Source: Lingula anatina (Eukaryota; Brachiopoda; Lingulata; Lingulida; Lingulidae). From it: 37,777 nucleotides of DNA. The notes beneath the pieces are model-generated. The model was given only the letters and a program-made list of their open reading frames with translations, made no database searches and was not told where the DNA came from. Of this stretch, positions 20,654 through 30,927 are shown in pieces; the first letter of the stretch is position 1, and every line of letters starts with the position of its first letter. The stretch spans positions 559,895 through 597,671 of the forward strand of contig NW_019774192.1 in assembly GCF_001039355.2 (NCBI RefSeq), in the 5' to 3' direction. The translations under genes were made by a program, and so were the position numbers.

Positions 20654-23600
20654 ACGTCCACGATACTGGGTAACAACAATGGGTTATCATCTTTAAAAGT
20701 ATTTCAGAATATTCCTATGTGTTGGATTACAATGGGGTAGCTTTCACTTAAAAGGGGGTGAATTTGTCCTATTATAACAAACAACTTTGTGTTTCCATAC
20801 ATTGCTGTGTTTTTAATTTTTTTTAATTCTTAGCCGAAAACGACACTATAGCAGCGCTTAAATCTGTGAGAAAGACATATCAGTCTATTTTGCAGCTCTA
20901 CATAATGAAAGAAAAAGCTCTCAGTTGTCATATCAAGGATCATTTACTGCACACACACTAGAAAAAAAAAACAAATATTGCTCTTCGTCGCAAATTTTGA
21001 TAAGTGAAGAAGATGGGCTGTTGTGTTTTACTATAGTGTCCGTTTTTAACTTCAGTACAAAGTATTATCTCCCGTACACATGAACTACACAAATTGTTCA
21101 ATCTGAAATACAGCCTGCTTTTCATAAAACAACAATTTGTAAGGAAATCCTGTCATCTGAACCTGTACACATGAACTACACAAATTGTTCAATCTGAAAT
21201 ACAGCCTGCTTTTCATAAAACAACAATTTGTAAGGAAATCCTGTCATCTGAACCTGTAATCAAAGATGATATGACCCTAACCTGTTTCGTTTCCTCCCCT
21301 TCCAGAAACAACGTACATGTAAAGAGTGGAGATTTCCACTGATGACGTAATTAAACGGTCACATGAATATTAAATGAGACTACCCTTATGAAAATTTCCT
21401 ATAGGATCCTATAGGATTCCTATAGGATCCTATAGGAAATCTTATAGGATCCTATAGGGCACATTTCCTATAGGATTTCCTATAGGATCCTATAGGAAAT
21501 TGTTGTAAGTTAAAATCTTGAGAAAAATGCATATCTTATAAACAAATATCATTCTAAACAATAGATATTTGATATTGGTCAATTTTATCAGTTGAATTGT
21601 CAATTATATATCACTATTAAAGCAAAAATGCTTTTTATTGTTTATAATGCACAATCTTATAGTCTTCTATAGGATTCTTTACATATTCTTTAATTTCTAT
21701 TTTAAAGAAATCTTGAAAAAATTGATCATTTGTAAAGTAATCTTTTATGGAGAAAAATTTTATCATTAGGAATGTTTTTGTATCATATCATTGAATCTGA
21801 AATTATTTTTTTAAAATTTATGTTCAGACCATTACAACAATTCCTATAGGATCCTATAGGAAATCTTATAGGAATTTCTATAGGAACCTATAGGAAATCC
21901 TATTCTAATTCATATAAGGAATTTTATAAGGCCGGGTTGAATGAAAAATAATGAATCTGGTTTAAATATCAGTAGGTGATTTTGATTTTTAATTTATGTT
22001 CAGACTATTACAAAAATTCCTATAGGATCCTATAGGAAATCTTATAGGAATTTCTATAGGAACCTATAGGAAATCCTATGCTAATTCATATAGGGAATTT
22101 TTATAAGGCCGGGTTGAATGAAAAATAATGAATCTGGTTTAAATATCAGTATATGATTTTGATTTTTAATATATTTTCAGACTATTACAAAAATTCCTAT
22201 AGGATCCTATAGGAAATCTTATAGGATGCTATAGGAAATCCTATAGGAAATTTTCGTAAGGGTAATTAAATGAGCTACATCCGATCCCCACATTTTAGCG
22301 TGTAACTCACGAAAAACGACTTCATGCCATCCTGTTTAGCCGCCGATTCAGGATCGCAGCGAGGTTTCCCAACTCTGTGAAGTTAAGTCATAGTGTGCTC
22401 TTCCCTGATAATTTTGAATGTGCTAATTGTTACGTTTTTCAAACATTATGAATATGAAGCAAAATACGATGTATATTAATTATAAACGGAGAGCGTGAAC
22501 ACAAGAGACAATTTCATGTCGTCGCTGTTTTACCGCCGATTCAGGAGCGCAGGGATGTTAAGTGTACACTTGTCTAATAATTTTTGTGTGTGTTTTATGT
22601 TACGAAAGTTTTGAATATTAAGCAATCACGATGCATATTCTATGCGGAAAGCGCGCTTACAGGAGTAATCCTAGAGAGGGGTGAGAAACGTCCATTGTTC
22701 TCGTCAGTGAAACTGGCCATTTTCAGGGTAAGTACGCACAGACATAAAACCGTGAATTGTGGGAACGTTACTAATGAAGCCACTGGTAGTACTAGTAGAT
22801 GTCCGTCTGTAGTCTTGAACAAGCACCTCGTTGACGAGTGAACAGTTGTCTAAAACAAAAGACCCAGGTGTGGTAAATCGACTACTGTTCATGCGTGCTG
22901 CAAAGACCAAGCTTAATTGCCCATCAAGGTCACAAACCTATATCCGGTACCAGGTGACGTTTAGGCTCGTCATAATCATATACCCTCTACCAGGGTGAGT
23001 AATAAATTTTTTAACAGATATTCACAGATATGTCTCTAGCTAGATAGATGGTCGTTTTCAGCTAAACTCACCCTGTTGAGGAATATCAAGGCTGATTACA
23101 TAGCTGATAATAGTTTGCATAACTGCTCAGGCACTGCCACTTAGCAGGTCCAGTCTAAGTCTGCGTGACAGCAATCAAGACAGTTAATTACTCTGACTTC
23201 AATCACTTGCTCTTCTGTGACAGATAAAAAAGCCTTAGACTGGTTGCGTAACGAGCAGTTATCACATGGTTGTGAAGCTCAGCTCATGCAGAGCAAGTAC
23301 AAAGCCTTTGGCGCGCGCGCAGAGATAATTGTTTTCAAATGGGATTTTTCAAATGGGTGAGTTTAGCTGAAAATGACCATCTATCTAGCTAGAGACATAT
23401 CTGTGAATATCTTTTAAAAATTTATCACTCACCCTGGTAGAGGGTAATAATCACATAAGTAGCGCGTTTCCACCCCCTGGCGCTTACAAGATCGGCGCCA
23501 TGTTGCCCATGTTCCAATCTTGTTACCCAGTGTCGTGGACGTGCACTTACATGTATGTATAATATTTGATATAGATATTGTAGATTTCAATCACATTTGA

Positions 23601-23859
23601 ATGCATAAAACACTTTATGGGGGATATAACTATCGTGTCACATGAAAAATGCAAATGAGTAAAACTATTCTCATTTATTGTTTTCAGTCTTGAGTCCATC
23701 CTTGGCCATGTCTTTGGAATGATGATGCAACTCTTCTTGCTGCCACTAATTCCTGGTTTCATAAACATTTGGTTTTACTTGAGAGTATTTGTGGACCCAA
23801 TTTTTTATCTTGTATATTTTGTAAGGGTGCTCTCCCAGCGGGCACTCAACGTTGCCTAA
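17915..23859 (+). CDS. BFAR-like: BFAR-like RING-SAM membrane protein, copy 1
   Basis: Seven coding exons join in phase: 17915-18105, 18440-18596, 18927-19149, 19491-19642, 19877-20044, 20322-20515 and 23688-23859 (418 residues; human BFAR has about 450). A C3HC4 RING occupies residues 14-53 (CPVC, CGHNVCRHC, CPVC). A hydrophobic stretch covers about 105-136. A SAM domain covers about 161-231 (WSVEEVADWIGEHGEWA; DDLGLIVGTSIPPVHK). Then come the family words GVKPPKNLWEYK, FDYQDSFLPFIHKVVP and WDWITVHMW, and C-terminal membrane helices. In vertebrates BFAR is an ER-membrane ubiquitin ligase that restrains apoptosis. The mRNA exon opens at 17867 after TTTGCCTTTCAG, so an upstream noncoding exon exists. 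Compared with copy 2, the end of the RING exon and the first half of exon 2 are deleted or replaced, yet the junction R-I-M-T-Q-Q stays in frame. Intron 6 is 3.2 kb and full of elements. Confidence 0.88.
18815..18844. repeat. (CA)n microsatellite
   Basis: A CA run within BFAR-like copy 1 intron 2, absent from the same intron of copy 2. Confidence 0.9.
19150..19271 (+). other. Highly conserved intron start after SAM exon 1
   Basis: The first 120 bases of intron 3 stay open in the exon 3 frame for about 40 codons and then stop. They differ from copy 2 (29399-29520) at only one or two positions, although exon 3 itself differs at about 20 of 223 positions. The high similarity already starts in the last third of exon 3. 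It may be a gene-conversion tract or a retained-intron isoform. Confidence 0.6.
20588..20650. repeat. (TA)n(GT)n microsatellite
   Basis: A TA run is followed directly by a GT run in intron 6 of BFAR-like copy 1, immediately before a terminal inverted repeat. Confidence 0.95.
21074..21255. repeat. Tandem duplication of a 91-bp unit
   Basis: The unit from GTACACATGAACTACACAAA to GTCATCTGAACCT occurs twice head-to-tail with no difference that I can see, which suggests a recent event. Confidence 0.95.
21383..22262. mobile_element. 880-bp palindromic CCTATAGGATCC element
   Basis: The left end CCCTTATGAAAATTTCC and the right end GGAAATTTTCGTAAGGG are inverted and match the 98-bp element at 14916. 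Both are followed by CCTATAGGATCC arrays. TA flanks both ends (21381-21382 and 22263-22264), and ATTAAATGAG stands just outside on both sides. The interior contains a unit of about 176 bp (TGTTCAGAC at 21821 and 21997, TTTTCAGAC near 22174) in tandem. No ORF is present, so it is non-autonomous. Confidence 0.8.
22310..22640. repeat. Diverged tandem pair, about 190-bp period
   Basis: GCCGCCGATTCAGGATCGCA (near 22339) and ACCGCCGATTCAGGAGCGCA (near 22531), with similar flanking order, indicate two diverged copies of one unit. Confidence 0.6.
22983..23444. mobile_element. 462-bp MITE with TA target duplication
   Basis: The termini are CCCTCTACCAGGGTGAG and its exact complement. The arms extend about 93 bp (through ATATTCACAGATATGTCTCT and GCTAGATAGATGG to CAGCTAAACTCACC) with a few mismatches. 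TA stands on both sides (22981-22982 and 23445-23446). The TA duplication fits the Tc1/mariner superfamily. There is no ORF. Confidence 0.88.
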
Positions 23860-23988
23860 AATATGTTTTCATTTCTTATCATTTTTTGCATAACAGCATA
23901 ACAGTATATTTAGGGAGGATATTTTTCTCTCATGTTCATATGAACAGTTATAAGTAAAGGTCCAGGTTTTTGATTTCTGCTAAATTCC

Positions 23989-23994
23989 AATAAA
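23989..23994 (+). terminator. Polyadenylation signal of BFAR-like copy 1
   Basis: AATAAA lies 130 bases after the stop codon at 23857. The same AATAAAAGACT segment follows copy 2 (near 31690), so it was part of the duplicated 3' flank. Confidence 0.6.
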
Positions 23995-24779
23995 AGACTG
24001 CAAATGTATACATACTCAAGAACTGAGTTAACGGAAACATGAGTAATATAAAAATGTATGTGCAAGTTAGAGCTAGTTTGCTATTAAATTTTACTTAAAA
24101 TATGTTCAGATTTATATACCATGTTGGGGAAATAATTTTACAAATCCGAGATAAACGTAGTAATTAAAGGTTGTGGAACTTGTGTAGATCCTTGTCATGT
24201 TGGTTTGACATTTAATTTTTACTTAATAGATATTTAGATTTATGTATCATGTACGTGTTACCATTTACAAATCCCAGAAAATTTAGGAACTTGTGTAGAT
24301 CCTTGTCATATTCAATCTTAACAATAGTAGTATATGCATGTGCACGTGAAGTATACCCCGTTAGGAGGTCTTTGAGGAGAACAATACGTAGTTATGAGGT
24401 TACAACCATGTTGTTTGAAATACCAACACTCTACTAGGTTTAAATTCAATTGCCCAATTATTTTTAAAAGAATTAGTTGGGTTACGTAACTATGTAACGT
24501 AACAGCATGTAATCACTATATTGAAATGCTGGTAAATGAAATTGCTATTGCTTTGAAGTAAAAATCCTATTGATTTAAACCAACAAGTTGGGTTTCGTTA
24601 TTGTGACGTGACAACAAATCAACACTAGTGTGTGAAAATCAGTCGGACGATTTACATTATTGTGTTGTAACGGCACGTGATCCTATTGTTTGGAACCGTT
24701 ACAACACGAATTTCTATAATAAAACCAGAGATATTTTCTGACATTCTTCCCTCAAATTAACTTGGTTGGCCCATCCTCT
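23995..24779. other. 3' flank of BFAR-like copy 1, no further gene
   Basis: Up to about 24300 the sequence resembles 31690-31930 after copy 2. No exon was recognised. The boundary between duplication units lies near 24730-24790. Confidence 0.5.
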
Positions 24780-24784
24780 ACTTC

Positions 24785-24787
<3 letters not shown>

Positions 24788-24835
<48 letters not shown>

Positions 24836-24846
24836 ATACACACACA
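24788..24846. repeat. (CT)n(CA)n microsatellite
   Basis: A CT run is followed by a CA run. The same compound repeat, more degenerate, marks unit 1 at 12255-12296. Confidence 0.9.
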
Positions 24847-25319
24847 TTTTAAAGCACGTTGAATTTAATAATATTCAATTTTTCTGAAAAAAAAGTAATC
24901 CATCTTCACGTGGGAACCTTAAATAATCAAACATACCTCATTTGCAACTCTACCAGTATATTGGGTTTAGTTCTTTTCAAAGTTTTTCTTCTTGAGCACG
25001 TTTTCTTCTCCAAAACTAATGCCTGATCATGGGCAAGCTTCAAGATTTAATATGATCTAAAACGCTCGAGACGACCATATTCTCATGACGTCTAATGCCA
25101 CTTAAGTTGGTACAAAAGACAAGAAATATAATAGCGTCACTGTCAAATTAAGAAGATCGTCAAAAATCTTGATGATTTTGATCGCCTTCAAATAGAAAAA
25201 AGATAGATCACCGTCAATGTAAACAAGAAAAATTCAGGCCGTCTTACGGAAGACCCAGAAGACGCCCTCAATTCGCATCCGCGGTTTTATCAGTTTCAAC
25301 ATTTCAAACATCGCGCTTT

Positions 25320-25331
25320 TTGCGCATGCGC
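25320..25331. promoter_or_regulatory. NRF-1-like palindrome (unit 2)
   Basis: TGCGCATGCGCA fully matches the NRF-1 palindrome. The unit 1 counterpart has one substitution. Both lie upstream of the retroelement fragments and the BFAR-like genes. Confidence 0.4.
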
Positions 25332-25929
25332 AGTCATTTGAATCCTATGCTGGTCCCTTAGAATTATCCTTGACTCTAGGTATCTTTATGCGACCTTGTG
25401 TAATTGAGTCTGTTAGTGTTTTTTTTTTACTATATGGGACTCTATGGGGATTTTAATCCTTAAAAGGGACATTCTTTTTGAATAAATTGAATACTATTTT
25501 TTTTTTTTTTTTGCTTTACGTTAGACTAGCATGGCACTGTAAGATCGTTTTATGTGTTTTTAAAGTTTTTGTACCCGGTTTTTAAATCATGTACTGATGT
25601 AGCGATTTTACGACGATCGTTTTCTAACCAATCAAGGTGACAGCCGAGCGTGAAGGTGACAGCCGAGCGTGAGATTATGCATGTCTGTACCTGCTGTTAA
25701 TGACTGTTAAACATAATTTTCATTGGTGCCCCACTATAAACCTGTGAGGTGAGTGTTAAGTGTCAGAGGACATCGAATTTAGCAACCTGGAGGTGATTAA
25801 TGTAAGTAAGGGTCTTCTACATTTACAAGTTACCAAGGCAATGGAAACGAGAAAATGAAACTAGAAACACTTTGGAATATTAGAAATATTTGTACATAAT
25901 TGTACGTAATTAAAACTTTGTCGGTGAAC

Positions 25930-27290
25930 TGGCACTGAATCCTTCTGAGATGGAAGCGATAATAGATCATCCATGTATAAAAGACACATCGTGGAGTTTC
26001 TTGGAGTCGATTGTTTAATAAAGCAGCGTCTTAAAAGCAATGTCGCTAATATCCCCTGATGGTCTCCCTTTCTCCACAAGCACATTAAAACGGATTAAAT
26101 ATCGACTCCAAGTTTTAATTGCTTCTTTTATTTGAAGGGACAGTGCTTGCACCTGTTGATGAGCTGTGAACGTAATTTTTGCAGTATTGTGTATTGGGTT
26201 TGTGGCGTACTTTTCTTTCTAGACGGGCCCCTCTGATCCCCATGGCCTCCTCTACCCTAACGTTTTGTTTGTTGTTCCCGAGTGCTTTCCCCGCCACTTT
26301 TAATTTGCCTGAATATTCCCTCCCCGGGTTTTCTTGTGAACCCAACGGTCTGTACCTATAGCTCGAGCTCGTTCAGTCCTTCACTGTGTGAACAGAAAAC
26401 TTTTTAATGGTAATGACTTAATTACAACAAGCAGGTGTTGCTACAAGTTATGGCGCACCAGCTGTGACTTGAATTTCCCATTAGAATTAAGGGCATATAT
26501 AGACGCAATAGATGTAGTAAACGAAGCAATACACGGCGTACGGGGGGGGNNNNNNNNNNNNNNNNNNNNNNNNNGGGGTTGAGGGAGGAGAGAGAGAGAG
26601 AGAGGGGGGGTTGCCGTTAGTTTAGTGACAAAACCCTTGAGAGGTGCACTCAGGCAGGCGATTGAAAGGTTTTTAAATTCCCCCAATGATAGAAATTGGA
26701 CAACGTGTGTGGTGTTAAAATCATACCAGCGGTCTTCCCTGTCAGCGAACGAAGAAGAAATATTAAAATCAGAACTAGAAGGTACGATGCAGCCAGCATT
26801 CGAAACAAGTCCGAGGTCTAATTGGTGATATTAAGGGAAAGCGCAAGCAGAGCGTTCATCTTTCAGGGACAGGGGGAAACGGAGCGTTTTGTGGTTAGGG
26901 TGTACGTGTGTGTGCTGGCAAATAGAAATTTAGCAGAAGAGTTAATGGTTAGGGGCTGGCCCACAACGCTTTAGGAGGCCATTACTTTGACTGAACAATA
27001 AAACCTGGGGAGGGAGATATTCAGGCGAATTAAAATGGGGTGGGGGAAGCATTCGGGATCAACAATCGGACGGTACAACTTTGGGTCTATCGAGCGCCTT
27101 TAGCAAAAAGAAAATTGGTCGACAAAGAGATAAACTTGTAAACGACATTTTTCCTCCTTTAGTCGTTCTGAGTGGAACACCCGTTGGTTTTAGTACCGAA
27201 AAGCGATGGCAGTGTGGGATTTGTGTAAATTACAGAAAGTTAAATAAAGTGACGAAATTCACCCCTACCCCCTCCCACTCATGAATGACA
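25930..27290 (+). mobile_element. Degenerate Ty3/gypsy-like retroelement, copy B
   Basis: This copy aligns to copy A. A gag-like stretch (KPLRGALRQAIERF) is followed by decayed frames. At about 27205-27260 there is a reverse-transcriptase motif (CVNYRKLNKV), typical of the segment upstream of the catalytic site in Ty3/gypsy pol. The segment 26090-26345 is inverted relative to copy A 14290-14620. An N gap interrupts the copy. No intact protein is possible. Confidence 0.65.
26550..26574. other. Assembly gap (25 N)
   Basis: The Ns are flanked by a G run on the left and GGGG plus a GA-rich stretch on the right, so the gap probably reflects a difficult purine-rich simple repeat. Confidence 0.98.
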
Positions 27291-27299
27291 TCTTTGATA

Positions 27300-27574
27300 A
27301 TATGGGCGGCGCCTCGGAAAACGTGAAACACGTGAAATAATTTTTGCATGTCTTATTGCTACGGTACAGGTGAAACGAAACTGAAAGTCCAAAAAGGCCA
27401 CCCTCCACTTATTTATCATGGTTAGGGTTAGGGCGAGGCTTACCTGTAAAAAATTAATGGTAAGCGGACTCTCTATCATGGGGAACTCTCTTTCACGTTA
27501 CACCGGGTTTGCCAATTAGGCGGCTCCTTTATTCTGATTGACAAAGAAAGGCAAATACCATGAATGGTTAAAAT
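27300..27574. other. Short spacer without a recognised gene
   Basis: It separates the RT-like fragment from the 5' boundary of BFAR copy 2 homology (about 27575, matching 17695 in unit 1). It contains GGTTAGGGTTAGGG near 27420, a short telomere-like word. Confidence 0.5.
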
Positions 27575-27814
27575 GGTTTTTGCCTCTCTTGTTAATTATT
27601 TTGTTTAATATAGTAGCAGGTTTTGCACTGTACTATTAAAATAGAATATGATACACAGAGTTAATGATCATTAACTATTTTTCAGAACAATATCAAACAA
27701 TTAAAAACACTAAATGTACTTCATTAATTTGCCTTTCAGGAAGTTGTAAGAAGCAAGAAGGATTTTATTCTTAAAGGAAGAATCATGTCAGTTCACATAG
27801 ACATGACACCTTTT

Positions 27815-28036
27815 CTTAGGCTGTATTCCCAGAGCTTTTAGATCGATCTATCCCCGTGGGGAGTCTCACTAGATTACTGTCAGATAATCCGGCTTAAATG
27901 TCCGTCCCGCCTACTACAAGCTGTAAGGGGGTAATTAACTTTCGTGTCCGCCCGGCTGACAGCTATTTAGCGGGAACCCCCAGGGAGTTAGGTTGATCTA
28001 AAGTAGATCGATCTAATCTCTGGAAATGGGGTCTTA
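27815..28036. mobile_element. Short TIR element inserted in BFAR copy 2 RING exon
   Basis: TATTCCCAGAGCTTTTAGAT with CGATCTA at the left is mirrored at the right (complement CATTTCCAGAGATTAGATCG with ATCTA). Next to the left terminus, TGGGGAGTCTCACTAGATTA and CTGTCAG match 4030-4060 inverted. CCCGCCTACTACAAGCTGTA matches 2625-2660 inverted. It therefore looks like an internally deleted relative of the 2.6-4.1 kb element. The exon is split between 27805 and about 28053. Confidence 0.75.
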
Positions 28037-30808
28037 CTCAGGGGTCAAAGCTGCAAGAAACGGATTTCAATTATCCTGTCTGTTTGGAATTGATGATTGA
28101 TCCAACAACAACTGTGGACACAACTTATGCAGACACTGCCTGGCACAGTGGTATCTGGCTGGTCAGAGACAAACCTGCCCAGTTTGTCAACAGGCTTGGG
28201 TTGGACACCCTAAAGTGAATATTAACCTGAGGTAAGCTCCTTCAGCTATTTTGCCTGGGGTGAGAAATATGTCATAGGTAAGATTGAAATCAAGGCTGGT
28301 TTAAATCTGCCTACGCCAGTTTGAAATTTCCATCTGGGCAATTTTAAACTCTACCTGGATTTCAATCTTGCCTGTAACATATACAGGATAAGGCACAATT
28401 AGAGGGACACCATGTACATTATGACATTAGCTTCAAATGGTGGCATGGAATTGTGCACATTGCATTCAAATTTTCATATATTACACAAAAAAATGGTTGA
28501 TTCAGCTGGATCTCATGAATACATATAGCAATTCTACAGTTATGTGAGTAAATAGATCTGACAAAATAGGCTTCATCACTATTTGGGAGACCCGAATTTA
28601 GTCATAATATGACAGTGAATTATTCTATTTTCAGATCATTACTAAAGCAATCCTTGAAAGAAAAATATACAGAAAGATGGAATGAACTACAAAAAGATTC
28701 AAATTTAGCTCTGGCAGTGGCAGAATTTGACAGAAAGATGACTCAGCAACAATTGGTGCTCTTTTTAAGAACAGTTATTCAGCACAATTCTCCACCAAGA
28801 AACCCGGCTAACCAGTTGTTTGGTTGGGCTTTGGCTGGTGGATTTTGTTCTGGACTGTGCATATTTCTAACAGTTGCATTGGTATGTTTACAACCTCAGC
28901 ACCTAAGTGTGGGCTTAGTTTATAAGGGCCTTTAGATACAAATGATGTTCAGAACTGTATCCCAATCAGTACATTTTTTTCATTTGGGAGAGGATGGAGG
29001 GGGGGGGGGGTTGAGGGAGTTTAACAACTTTTATATTTTAGAAGATGACTACAGTATATGTTAGACTGGTTGCTTTTTAACTACTTTGCCACTCCCAACA
29101 CAGTGCTACACATGAACACATTGCTTCTTTGATTCCAACATTTATATGACATGATAATCCCTAGGGTAGACACAGGTGAGTGTTTTACCAATTATTTATT
29201 TCATTTTACCATTTATTATTTCTCTGATATTCAAGTTTGCCTGGTTGACTTTAAGTTGGTTTAATGGAGGTGGCAGTACTTTAGTGGTGAACGAACCAAT
29301 GCAAAAGTGGTCTGTGGAAGAGGTCGCTGACTGGATTGGGGAACATGGCGAATGGGCCAAACAAATGTATGCTGGGAAATTCAAGGAACATCAAATAGGT
29401 TTGATCAATAATTTAAGTAACTATACGTTTATGAGAAATACAGTATGTATAAATCTGATACTGGGATATAAGGCTTCATGTAAATTACGTACATGGTATG
29501 CTGCGGGTACTGTGTGGTGAAATACAATGTAGCGTATGGTTTTCCATTTTGACATCGCAAGGAGCAATGGACTACGTCGAGTATGTTAACATTACTTGTG
29601 GGAGCCCTATCATTTTATGACATGAAAATGAGATTACGTAGGGAAAATTGGGCTGTTGAAAAGTGATGGTGATGTATAATATAGATGAATAGGTTTGATG
29701 TTGTGTTTAGATGTGGCTGCATAACTTTTTCTTTTTTCCATCAGATGGTTGTCTGCTGAGCAGCTTACAAGAAGACGGTTTAGGGTTAATAGTTGGAACA
29801 TCTATTCCACCAGTTCACAAAAGAGTGTTACTGGAGGCAATAAAAGTAGCATAGCATCTGGATGTGAAACCACCTAAAAACTTGTGGGAGTACAAGGCAA
29901 GTGATAATGCCCATGTAGGTTTATTTAAACATACACTTTACATGAACTAATACATGTATAAAGTGATTTATCTGCAATTTTAATCATTTTGATGTTTTTT
30001 CTCTTTATAGTATATAGTACCTGCAAATGTCACTAGAAAATAGAGGGAACCCAATATGTAGTCCAACTGGTGGGCACGGGTTTCCAAACTATTCGGCATA
30101 ATGTATTCATTTACACTGGGGATTCTTTCAGGCACTTTTCCTGTCAAGACTATTATTTTAGCGATCGGCATAAGGCATCATCCAAGGTTCCTGTTTTTCT
30201 GTCTATACTGGTACGACTACCAAGATTCTTTCCTTCCATTTATACATAAAGTCGTTCCTGTGGCTAATGTCTCAGATGGAATGCTGATGGCTAATAGGGT
30301 AGGTGCAAACCATTCTATTTTGCAGAAATTTCCTTTTCAAGCTTGTTTAAATACAGACATTCTAATGAAAAAGTGCTGGTGAAAAGTGACAGCGACGCGC
30401 GCGTACTTAATGTTGCAGAAATGAAGAAACTATTTGTGTAATTTTATTTGCAGTGTTAATTTTTGCAGATTCTGAGATGTGCATTTTAAAGAAGAAACTT
30501 TAGTAGAGCATCACTTTGGGAGTTGGTATAATTCATAGAACCGGTGTATTTCTTTTCAATTTCAGGCTCCTCCTACATTAGGGCAGTGGTGTAGATTTTT
30601 ACCCCAGTTGATTCTTTGTCCTTACTGGTTAATAGCTGTATTTACCTGGGACTGGATTATTGTGCATATGTGGACTTCATGCTTTGTCCTTTTCAACTGT
30701 GTCATCTACACAGTGCTGGAAGCCTTAGCTGTAAATAAATTCTTGTCAGAGCCAAAGTTAAGGTTAGCCGTCCAATAAACTTTACATTTTCTTTTCCAGG
30801 TTAATTTA

Positions 30809-30927
30809 CCTGGGACTGGATTACTGTGCATATGTGGACTTCATGCTTTGTCCTTATCGGCTGTTTCAAGCTCACATTGCTGGAAGCGATAGCTTTTAAA
30901 ATTTTCTGGTCAGAGCCTAAGTTAAGG
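30809..30927 (+). pseudogene. Partial tandem copy of BFAR exon 6
   Basis: TTTACCTGGGACTGGATTAC to the end of exon 6 (AAGTTAAG|GTTAGC) is repeated directly after exon 6 of copy 2, preceded by an acceptor-like CTTTTCCAG. Relative to the incoming phase it is out of frame, and it has diverged from the first exon 6. Copy 1 has no such duplicate. Confidence 0.75.

Larger units (their letters stand above)
20650..23546. mobile_element. 2.9-kb insertion bounded by inverted repeats in BFAR intron 6
   Basis: The left end GTGCACGTCCACGATACTGG with GTAACAA (20650) and the right end, whose complement is GTGCACGTCCACGACACTGG with GTAACAA (to 23546), form an inverted pair of about 30 bp. Copy 2's intron 6 (30763-31226, 464 bp) has no such sequence, while the flanks on both sides are alignable. 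The interior holds nested elements and tandem duplications but no transposase that I recognise. Confidence 0.65.
24780..27140. repeat. Segmental duplication, unit 2 upstream part
   Basis: This is the partner of 12240-15080. It is shorter than unit 1 in places, lacking for example the stretch at 13345-13640, and has an inverted retroelement segment at 26090-26345. It runs on into RT-like sequence and then the copy 2 BFAR pseudogene. Confidence 0.85.

Noticed and set aside
22584-22910. Overlapping frames on both strands in BFAR intron 6
   Set aside because: They lie inside the nested-element insertion, have no family resemblance, and overlap each other on opposite strands.
27417-27433. GGTTAGGGTTAGGG as an internal telomeric repeat
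   Set aside because: There are only two units, too few to distinguish from chance.
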